DNA of 64,000 nt from positions 248,001-312,000 of the forward strand of contig NZ_RJZE01000001.1 in assembly GCF_003986935.1 (NCBI RefSeq). Direction: 5' to 3'. The notes under the pieces were generated by a model. The model ran no database searches, was not told the origin of the DNA, and saw only the letters and a program-made list of their open reading frames with translations. This stretch comes from Paraburkholderia kururiensis JCM 10599 = LMG 19447 (GTDB lineage Bacteria; Pseudomonadota; Gammaproteobacteria; Burkholderiales; Burkholderiaceae). Shown here in pieces: positions 54,821 through 61,933 of the stretch. How positions within the stretch are numbered: position 1 is the stretch's first letter; every line of letters begins with the position of its first letter. The position numbers and the translations under genes are program-made.

Positions 54821-56899
54821 TCACATTCCAACCGCGACGCGAGCAACGCCGTCGCGCTTGAGATTGCGATAGCGGGCAAGCGCCCACAGCGGGAAGAACT
54901 TGCGATAGCCGTGGTAGCGCAGATAGAACACGCGCGGGAAGCCCGTCGCCGTGAAACGCGTTTCGTCCCACAGCCCGTGTTCCTGCTGGTTCGCCTGAAG
55001 GTAGGCGATGCCGCGCGCAACGGCGGGATGATCCACGGCGCCCGCGGCCATCAGGCCCAGCACGGCCCAGGCGGTCTGCGACGCCGTGCTCGGTGCGCGT
55101 TCGTAGCCGCGATAGTCGAGCTTGTAGCTCTCGCCGCCCTCGCCCCAGCCGCCGTCGTCGTTCTGGATCGACACGAGCCATTGCACGGCGCGCGTCATGT
55201 GCGCGTCGCTGTGCGATAGCCCCGCCGCGTTGAGCGCGCACAGCGCCGTCCACGTGCCGTAGATGTAGTTCATGCCCCAGCGGCCGTACCAGCTGCCATC
55301 CGACTCCTGCTCTTTCAGCAGATAGTCGTAGGCGCGACGCGACGGCTCGCTCGTGCCCGGCATCTCGCCCAGCTGCGCGAGCATCGAAAGGCAACGGCCG
55401 GACACGTCCGCAGTGGGCGGATCGAGCAGCGCGCCGTGGTCGGAGAACGGGATGTTGTTGAGGTAGTACTGCGTGTTTTCAGGCTCAAATGCACCCCAGC
55501 CGCCGTCGCTGCTCTGCATGCCGACAATCCATTCGCGCGCACGCGCAATGGCTTCGCTATCGACGTCCGACTGCGTGAGTCCCGCCGCGCGATGCATGGC
55601 CATCACCACGACGGCGGTGTCGTCCACGTCGGGGTAATACGCGTTCGCGTACTGGAACGCCCAGCCGCCGGGCCGCACGTCGGGACGGCGCGAGATCCAG
55701 TCGCCGCGCACCTCGAGCTCCTGCAGCGGGCGCAGCCATTCCAGGCCGCGCAATGCCGCTTGCCGGGCCTGCGCATCGCCGGTCTCCAGCAGCGCGTGCG
55801 CCACGAGTGACGTGTCCCACACGGGCGAGAGACACGGCTGGCAATACGCCTCGTCTTCGTCCTCGTGAATGACGAGCAGCTTGTCGATGGAACGGCGGGC
55901 AATCGCGCGGTTCGGATGATCCGCGGGATAGCCGAGCACGTCGTACATCATCACGGCGTTGGCCATGGCGGGGAAGATCGCGCCGAGGCCGTCTTCGCCG
56001 TTCAGGCGCTCGTCGACGAAGGCGACGGCGGCGTCGATGGCGCGCTGGCGCAGATAGCCCGGAAAGAGCGGATCGACGATGCGCAGAATGCCGTCCACGG
56101 CGCGGAAGAACGCGAACCAGCCTTCGTTCTGGTGCGGCGCGCGCGGCAACAGGCCCGTGGTGACGGCCGCGCCGCGGAACAGTTCGTCGATACGCACGCC
56201 GCGCGGGTTACGCGCGCGCGGCCGCTTCGCGTTGAGCACGAGCAGCGGCACGATGACCGTGCGCGCCCAGTACGACACCTTCGAAAGATGGAACGGAAAC
56301 CACTTGGGCAGCAGCGTGATCTCGACCGGCATCATCGGCACCGCGTACCAGGTGATGACGCCGTAGAGCGCGAGCAGGATGCGCGTGAACACGTTCACGG
56401 CTTCCGCGCCGCCCGCCGCCAGAATCGCATTGCGCGCGCGGACCATGTGCTCGGCGTCTTCGGCGTCGCCGATCATCTTCAGCGCGAAGTACGCCTTCAC
56501 GCTGGCGCTCACGTCCATCGCGCCGTCGGTGAAAAGCGGCCAGCCGCCATCGGCCAGCTGGATGCGGCGCAGGTAGCGGCCGATCTTGCGCTCCAGTTCG
56601 ACGTCGGCCGTCTCGCCCAGATAGTGCACGAGCAGCACGTATTCGGCGGGGATCGTGGCGTCGGCTTCGAGTTCGTAGACCCAGTGGCCGTCGGGCTTCT
56701 GTGCGGCAAGGATCGCGTCGGTGGCGCGCGCCACGCTCGCATCGAGCGACGCCAGCGCGGGCGCGTGGGCTTCAAGCGGCAACGCGCGGGCGTCGTTCAC
56801 CGCGTCGTTCGCTGCCTCATTTGCAGCGTCACCTGCCGGCAAGGTCGCGGCATCCGCCGCGGAGTCGTCCATTGGCAGGGCTTGGGTCAAATCGTTCAT
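54821..56899 (-). CDS. shc: Squalene-hopene cyclase
   Basis: A 692-residue monotopic membrane cyclase converting squalene to hopene and hopanol. The protonating DXDDTA motif is at residues 424-429 (DVDDTAVV). Several QW repeats are visible (QSSDGGWGAFEPEN, QESDGSWYGRWG, QNDDGGWGEGGESY, and QKPDGHWVYE near the N-terminus). The first 50 residues are an alanine/aspartate-rich extension. The ATG at 56899 overlaps the hpnE stop by 4 bases (ATGA). Confidence 0.95.
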   Translation of the reverse strand: MNDLTQALPMDDSAADAATLPAGDAANEAANDAVNDARALPLEAHAPALASLDASVARATDAILAAQKPDGHWVYELEADATIPAEYVLLVHYLGETADVELERKIGRYLRRIQLADGGWPLFTDGAMDVSASVKAYFALKMIGDAEDAEHMVRARNAILAAGGAEAVNVFTRILLALYGVITWYAVPMMPVEITLLPKWFPFHLSKVSYWARTVIVPLLVLNAKRPRARNPRGVRIDELFRGAAVTTGLLPRAPHQNEGWFAFFRAVDGILRIVDPLFPGYLRQRAIDAAVAFVDERLNGEDGLGAIFPAMANAVMMYDVLGYPADHPNRAIARRSIDKLLVIHEDEDEAYCQPCLSPVWDTSLVAHALLETGDAQARQAALRGLEWLRPLQELEVRGDWISRRPDVRPGGWAFQYANAYYPDVDDTAVVVMAMHRAAGLTQSDVDSEAIARAREWIVGMQSSDGGWGAFEPENTQYYLNNIPFSDHGALLDPPTADVSGRCLSMLAQLGEMPGTSEPSRRAYDYLLKEQESDGSWYGRWGMNYIYGTWTALCALNAAGLSHSDAHMTRAVQWLVSIQNDDGGWGEGGESYKLDYRGYERAPSTASQTAWAVLGLMAAGAVDHPAVARGIAYLQANQQEHGLWDETRFTATGFPRVFYLRYHGYRKFFPLWALARYRNLKRDGVARVAVGM

Positions 56900-58197
56900 C
56901 GGCGCTCCATCGGTGCAATCGGTACGTCAAGCAGGAGGTCCGCGGCCTTCTGGCCCGAGCGGATCGCTCCTTCAATCGTTGGGGGCAGACCGGTGGCCGT
57001 CCAGTCGCCCGCCAGCATCAGGTTGTTCCAGCGTGTGCGCGTGCCGGGCCGGCGCGTCTCTTCTTCCGGCCGGGCGGCAAATGTGGCGCGGGCTTCCGTC
57101 ACGATCTGCCAGGCTGGCATCGGCCCCACGGGCAGCGACGCGGCCTGCGCGACGTCGGCCCAGATTGCTCTCGCCAGCGCCTCGCGCGGCATCGCGAGCA
57201 GGCGGTCCGCAGCGTAGACGGTCGCGGAGAGCCTGCCGTCTGAGGCCACCATCCATTGCGCCGTGCCGTTCAGCAGACTCGTGGCCGCAGGCGTGCCGAA
57301 CGGCGGCTCCACCGCGAAATGCGCGCTCACCACGGCGCTGGACCGCTGCGGCGTCTGAATGCCGGGCACCAACGCGCGAGCCGCATCCGGCGGGACGGCG
57401 AGGATGGCGGCATCCGTTTCGCCGAGCGAGATGATCTCCTCGCCGAAATTCAGCGCGCTCACGCGCGCGGCAGCCATGCCGCTTGCCGTGGCCGGGCGGT
57501 CGTCGAATGCCATCGACTGCAGCCGCGAGCCGAGCCGGATCACTGCGCCGCCGTGCTGCAAGAGCCGCAGCGCCGGATCGACGAACGCGCTCGCCAGTCC
57601 GTCGCGCGCCACGAGTGGCCGGCACGCGTCGCCGCCTGCCGCGAAGGTTTCCCGCACGAGTGCGCCTGCGAGTTGCGCGGTCGCGTCGCGCGGCTCGGCA
57701 TTGAGCATGGCGAACAGCAGCGGTTCGACGAGGCGCGTCCAGAAGGCGCCGTCGCAGCGCAGCGTCTGCGCCACCGTGCGGCCCGGCTTCGCCAGCAGCA
57801 GCGGCACGAACCGCACGAAATCCAGCGGACGCGCGCCGGGCACGCGCGCCTCAGCATTGAAGATCCAGCGCACCAGCCAGCCCGACGAAAACTGCGCCGT
57901 CCAGCGTGTGCGTGCGGCAAGATCCACGAACGCGAATTCAGGACGGTGCGGCCCTTCCAGTTCGTCGCTCGAGCCGATCACGCGCGCGTAGTTGAGCGTG
58001 GCGTGATGGCCGGACAGCACGATGTGGTTGCCGTTGTCGATGGTGGCGCCGAGCGCTTCGTCGTAGTAAGAGCGGCAACGCCCGCCCGCCTGCGCCGCCG
58101 CTTCGTGCAGCACCACCCGCGCGCCACGCCGCTGCAACTGGACCGCAGCGGCCAGACCGGCCAGGCCCGCGCCGATCACGTGGACAAGCCTCGGCAT
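56896..58197 (-). CDS. hpnE: Squalene-associated FAD-dependent desaturase HpnE
   Basis: A 433-residue flavoprotein of the phytoene-desaturase type. The FAD-binding motif VIGAGLAGLAAAVQLQRRGA is at residues 7-26, and the C-terminal ML-AGDWTATGLPPTIEGAIRS is conserved. HpnE reduces hydroxysqualene to squalene in the hpnC-D-E pathway. The ATG at 58197 shares one base with the hpnD stop (TGATG). The frame upstream to 58842 is antisense-frame shadow in hpnD. It is coupled to shc by a 4-base overlap. Confidence 0.92.
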   Translation of the reverse strand: MPRLVHVIGAGLAGLAAAVQLQRRGARVVLHEAAAQAGGRCRSYYDEALGATIDNGNHIVLSGHHATLNYARVIGSSDELEGPHRPEFAFVDLAARTRWTAQFSSGWLVRWIFNAEARVPGARPLDFVRFVPLLLAKPGRTVAQTLRCDGAFWTRLVEPLLFAMLNAEPRDATAQLAGALVRETFAAGGDACRPLVARDGLASAFVDPALRLLQHGGAVIRLGSRLQSMAFDDRPATASGMAAARVSALNFGEEIISLGETDAAILAVPPDAARALVPGIQTPQRSSAVVSAHFAVEPPFGTPAATSLLNGTAQWMVASDGRLSATVYAADRLLAMPREALARAIWADVAQAASLPVGPMPAWQIVTEARATFAARPEEETRRPGTRTRWNNLMLAGDWTATGLPPTIEGAIRSGQKAADLLLDVPIAPMERR

Positions 58198-59045
58198 CAG
58201 AACAATGCGTAGCGCGCCACGATCCACAGGAGCCGCGCGCGCGGCTTCCTGACCCGCGTGCGCGGAATGTCGAAGCCGCGATCCAGCGTGCGGTCCAGCA
58301 GGCAACGGTAGACGCCCGACATGATGCGCGGCGCCTTTACCTGGGCGCGCGGCGCGGTGTCCATGATCGCGTCGGCGGCGGCAAAGTGCTCTTTGGCGCG
58401 CTCGGCGAGCGTCATGCAGACGCGCGGCAGCGAGGGGTCGTCCGCGATGGCGGCCGGGCTGCTCACCGCAATGCCTTCGCGCGCCAGCAATTCGCGCGGC
58501 AGATAGCAGCGGTGAATGGCGGCATCTTCGTCGATGTCGCGCAGGATGTTCGTGAGTTGCAGCGCACGGCCGAGGTGATGCGCGAGCTGCCGCCCAGGCT
58601 CTTCCTCCATCCCGAAAATCCTCACCGACAGGCGGCCGGCGGCGCTCGCGACGCGATCGCAGTAGAGGTCGAGCGTGGCTTCGTCGGGAGCGCAGATGTC
58701 GGCGGCGGCGTCCATGGCCATGCCGTCGATCATCGCGTGAAAGTCTTCGCGCTTGAGTCCGAAGGTGTGGATATGCCGCGTGAGCGCGGCGAGCGAAGCG
58801 CGCGGCGTGCCGGCGTAGCAGGCGTCGATGTCGGCGCGCCACGCTTCGAGTGCGGCTGCGCGTTCGGCGCGCGGGCGCTCGCTGTCGGCGATGTCGTCAA
58901 CGGCGCGGCAGAACGCGTAGACCTGGTACATGGCATCGCGCTGTGCCGCAGGCAGGATGCGCATTGCCAGATAGAACGAGCTGCCGGACGACATGGCAGC
59001 GGCATCGGTTGCTGTATCGTCCACGACGAGATTGGAAACGGCCAA
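58197..59045 (-). CDS. hpnD: Presqualene diphosphate synthase HpnD
   Basis: A 282-residue squalene/phytoene-synthase-family enzyme joining two farnesyl diphosphates. The aspartate-rich motifs are FCRAVDDIADSE at about 45-56 and QLTNILRDIDEDAA at about 163-176. The conserved YLPRELLAREGIA follows. The start is a TTG at 59045 with GGAG upstream; an ATG at 58994 (MSSGSSFYLAMR) is the alternative. First gene of the operon. The partner hpnC, normally just upstream, is absent. Confidence 0.93.
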   Translation of the reverse strand: MAVSNLVVDDTATDAAAMSSGSSFYLAMRILPAAQRDAMYQVYAFCRAVDDIADSERPRAERAAALEAWRADIDACYAGTPRASLAALTRHIHTFGLKREDFHAMIDGMAMDAAADICAPDEATLDLYCDRVASAAGRLSVRIFGMEEEPGRQLAHHLGRALQLTNILRDIDEDAAIHRCYLPRELLAREGIAVSSPAAIADDPSLPRVCMTLAERAKEHFAAADAIMDTAPRAQVKAPRIMSGVYRCLLDRTLDRGFDIPRTRVRKPRARLLWIVARYALF

Positions 59046-59314
59046 GACGATCTCCGCTGGGGCGCCCGCGAGGGGCGGTCAGGAATTCGGGCCCGCAGCA
59101 CAGCGATCGTGGAGCGGGTCGCCCGCGCGCGCGGACACGCGCGAGGCACCGGCAGCCAGGCCGGAAACGGGCCAAAGTATAACAACCTTTAACGGGCATC
59201 GCGGGCCGCTGGGCGGACGGGTCCGGGGACGGATCGTGAAATGCCGTCGTGAAGCCGGTCGCCAGATCGCGCCTCGGCGTCGTTCCGCGCGCTCGCGGCA
59301 CACTCGAGCAACGC
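59046..59314. other. Intergenic region upstream of hpnD
   Basis: A 269-base region between the diguanylate cyclase stop and hpnD, expected to carry the operon promoter. Reading frames here are shadows; there is no remnant of an hpnC-like gene that I can see. Confidence 0.5.
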
Positions 59315-60259
59315 CTATGTGAATGCGACCGACCGGTTGCGGCCTTGCCGTTTCGCGCTGTAGAGCGCGGCGTCCGCTTCGTTGATGAGCGCCTCATAGG
59401 CCGACACACCGCTGCGCGCCGCCGCGCCGCCCACGCTCGCCGTCACGGGCACCGGGTCGCCCTGCACGTCCACGGGCGTATCGCAGATCGTCTGACGGAT
59501 CTTTTCGGCCACGCGCATGGCATCTTCCAGCGGCGTGCACGGCAGCAGCAGCGCGAATTCCTCGCCGCCAAAGCGCCCGAACGTGTCCTGCACGCGCACG
59601 ACGCCCGCCACGCGCTGCGCCATCACGCGCAGCACGGTGTCGCCCACCATATGGCCGAACTGGTCGTTGATCTTCTTGAAGTGGTCCAGATCGAACAGCA
59701 GCACCGAAAGGTCGCCGCCGTAACGCTGCCAGCGCGAGAACTCGTCGCGCAGACGCATTTCGAAGCAGCGCCGGTTGGCAATGCCGGTCAGCCCGTCGCG
59801 GTCCGCGTATTCCTGGAGCTTGGCGACGGCTTCCTCGCGTTCGCGCTGCACAATGCTCACGTGGGTCACGTCGGAGACGGTCACGCAAACGGCCACCACC
59901 TCGCGCTCGCGCATGAGCGGCATGAACGTGCAGTCCTGCTGCATGTAGTCCACGCCGCCCGTGATGGGCCGGTCATGGTCGAACTTGAAAAGATAAGGCC
60001 GCTGCTCCCACGAGCTGAACGCGAAGCTGCCCAGCTGGAAGACGCTTTCCACCTTGCGCGTAAGCCATACGCGGGGCAGTTCGGGAAAGCTCGAAAAGAT
60101 CGAGCGGCCGATCACCTGCTCGGGCCGCAGGCCGCTGTGGTCCTGCATGAACCGGTTCCACATCAGCACGTTCATGTCGCGGTCGAGCACGAAAATGCCG
60201 AATCCGACCCGCTCTACGACGAGGTCGGACAAAGACGGCGTGACTACAGGCGTATTCAT
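59315..60259 (-). CDS. PAS-GGDEF diguanylate cyclase
   Basis: A 314-residue cytoplasmic protein. An N-terminal PAS domain (about 15-130: FGIFVLDRDMNVLMWNRFMQ) precedes a GGDEF domain (about 150-310). The active-site loop is FGGEEF, intact for cyclic-di-GMP synthesis, and an inhibitory I-site RVQD lies five residues upstream. The ATG overlaps the end of the CheC-like gene (60256-60259). Third gene of a receiver-CheC-cyclase operon, so its output may be set by phosphorylation state. Confidence 0.92.
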   Translation of the reverse strand: MNTPVVTPSLSDLVVERVGFGIFVLDRDMNVLMWNRFMQDHSGLRPEQVIGRSIFSSFPELPRVWLTRKVESVFQLGSFAFSSWEQRPYLFKFDHDRPITGGVDYMQQDCTFMPLMREREVVAVCVTVSDVTHVSIVQREREEAVAKLQEYADRDGLTGIANRRCFEMRLRDEFSRWQRYGGDLSVLLFDLDHFKKINDQFGHMVGDTVLRVMAQRVAGVVRVQDTFGRFGGEEFALLLPCTPLEDAMRVAEKIRQTICDTPVDVQGDPVPVTASVGGAAARSGVSAYEALINEADAALYSAKRQGRNRSVAFT

Positions 60260-60879
60260 AAGCTGGAAAGCAGGGCATCAAGCGCTTCGCTCATGTGGCG
60301 AATCGATTCCTCGGCCATCAGCATGACGAGATGCGCGCGGAAGCGCTGGTCTTCGAGCGCGAAGTTGACCTCGATGAGCAGCGCCACTTCCCACGCCAGC
60401 ACGTTCGGCTGGAAGACTTCTTCGAGCGAGATCGCCTCGCCGAGCAGCCCGGGTGGCGAAAACACGGGCTGACGCCCGAGCTGGTCGAGGATCGACGACA
60501 CGCACGCACCCGTCAGCACGTTGGCCACGTCGAACACCAGTTCTTCTTCGCTCGTCGCTTCGTAGGCGGACTTGGCGTACGGGTCCTGAACCAGCGAGCA
60601 CAGGTCGCTCACCTCGCCGCTGCGGCAGATCACGAGCGCCTCGCCGCGAATCTCCGAGCGGAAGCCCTGGCGCACCGCCGTTACCGCATCTTCTATACCC
60701 GTCATCTCGCGCAGCGCCTCGGCCGCTTCGCTCACGTCGACCACGCGCACGCGCGGTACCGAAAGCTCGATGAACGTGTCGAGCAGCACCGCGAGCCGGG
60801 TCGCGGCCTGCCCCATCGCCAGATTGGCGACCTCCTGCAGCGCGTCGCGCTGGTCTTCGGTGAGGACTGGCTCAGGCAT
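60256..60879 (-). CDS. CheC-like phosphatase
   Basis: A 207-residue CheC/CheX/FliY-family protein. The two pseudo-symmetric active-site helices are seen as ALQEVANLAMGQAATRLAVL (Glu and Asn) near residue 13-32 and ELVFDVANVLTGACVSSIL (Asp and Asn) near 112-130. CheC proteins dephosphorylate CheY-type receivers. It overlaps both neighbours (8 bases with the receiver gene, 4 with the cyclase), so its likely partner is the receiver encoded just upstream. Confidence 0.85.
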   Translation of the reverse strand: MPEPVLTEDQRDALQEVANLAMGQAATRLAVLLDTFIELSVPRVRVVDVSEAAEALREMTGIEDAVTAVRQGFRSEIRGEALVICRSGEVSDLCSLVQDPYAKSAYEATSEEELVFDVANVLTGACVSSILDQLGRQPVFSPPGLLGEAISLEEVFQPNVLAWEVALLIEVNFALEDQRFRAHLVMLMAEESIRHMSEALDALLSSL

Positions 60880-61240
60880 ACAACCCGTACTCCTTCAGGA
60901 TCGGCAACAGCGCTTCGGGCGTGACCGGCTTCGCAACGAACGCGGCCGCGCCGAGCGTGCGCACGCGCTCCTGGGCCATCGGCTGGACGTCGGCGGACAC
61001 GACAATCACAAACGTATTCAGATCCTCGTGCTGAAGCGCCTCCAGAACCTGATAGCCCGTCATGTCCGGCATCGTGAGGTCCAGAAACATCACCGACGCC
61101 TTGCCCGCGCGGTACGCCGCAAGCGCCTCGCGACCATTTGACGCATAGGTGATGTCCACATCCCAGTCCTCCGGCAAGGCCTTGGTGAGCACCTTGCGGG
61201 CAAGCAGCGAATCGTCGGCGATCACGATGGGGAGGGACAT
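60872..61240 (-). CDS. Single-domain CheY-like response regulator
   Basis: A 122-residue stand-alone receiver. Acidic pair Asp9/Asp10, phosphoacceptor Asp54 in MFLDLTMPDMTG and Lys104 in FVAKPVTPE are all present. It has no output domain, so it acts through protein contact, most likely with the CheC-like phosphatase and possibly the diguanylate cyclase. AGGGGAG-type site before the ATG at 61240. First gene of the operon; an inverted repeat lies 45-72 bases upstream. Confidence 0.93.
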   Translation of the reverse strand: MSLPIVIADDSLLARKVLTKALPEDWDVDITYASNGREALAAYRAGKASVMFLDLTMPDMTGYQVLEALQHEDLNTFVIVVSADVQPMAQERVRTLGAAAFVAKPVTPEALLPILKEYGLYA

Positions 61241-61933
61241 GGCGGACTTGAATGCAAATGCGGAATGAGTTCGGGCGAGTTAACGGCGACTAACGGCCGT
61301 TCTTTAGTCGCCACGCATAGGTACACGGCTGGGGAAAGGTGGCTGCAAGGCCCGCGGACGCATCGCGCAGGCTGCACGCACGCCGCGACGCCAGGTGGGA
61401 CACGGCCCACGGTTCGCAGCTTGCGAATCCGCAATGGAAGACGACGCCCTGCATGTTCGAATGCCAACCCCGTAAGGAACCTGTACGCGAACGGCTGCGG
61501 CGTATCACGAGGCGCCGCGCCGGAATGTCCGCGTCTGCCTTGCCTTCCCGTGCTGGTGCGGGTGGTTTTGGGCTGGCCCTCGCGGCATCTTGCGTCCAGA
61601 CGTTGTGGACGCGTTCGTTTTTTATCGTGGGGCCGATTTTCAAATTAAAGCGGCGAGAATGCAACTCGCCAATAAGCATCTGACAAACAAAAACAACCCG
61701 ATTTTCCTGTTTTCCAAAAGATTTGTGCCGCACTTTTGTCATACGGTTAAGTTTTATCCTTTTGTGTACGTTTGCGCTTCGCGATTTTTCGCTGATTCGC
61801 GTGAAAGCGCGGTAAAACTGCCGGCCAAGGCCTGTGCACGCGCCTTGCTTTTGCCAGTCATGCCAGACACATACTTCTTCTCGTTTATGATGACGTTCAA
61901 CCCGATTCCGGTACGATTTTGGTCCGCCGCACG
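61241..61933. other. Long divergent intergenic region with an AT-rich right half
   Basis: A 693-base region between the receiver operon and the hybrid kinase. From about 61610 to 61790 it is clearly AT-rich (for example CAAATTAAAGCGG and AAGTTTTATCCTTTTGTG). Open frames at 61339, 61590 and 61290 (reverse) lack codon bias, ribosome sites and recognisable products. It probably contains promoters for both flanking units; the base shift could mark an inserted or decayed segment. Confidence 0.55.
61285..61312. promoter_or_regulatory. Inverted repeat upstream of the CheY-like gene
   Basis: GGCGACTA and TAGTCGCC are exact 8-bp arms around a 12-base loop that itself contains the palindrome ACGGCCGT. 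It lies 45 bases upstream of the receiver ATG and may be an operator. Confidence 0.5.
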
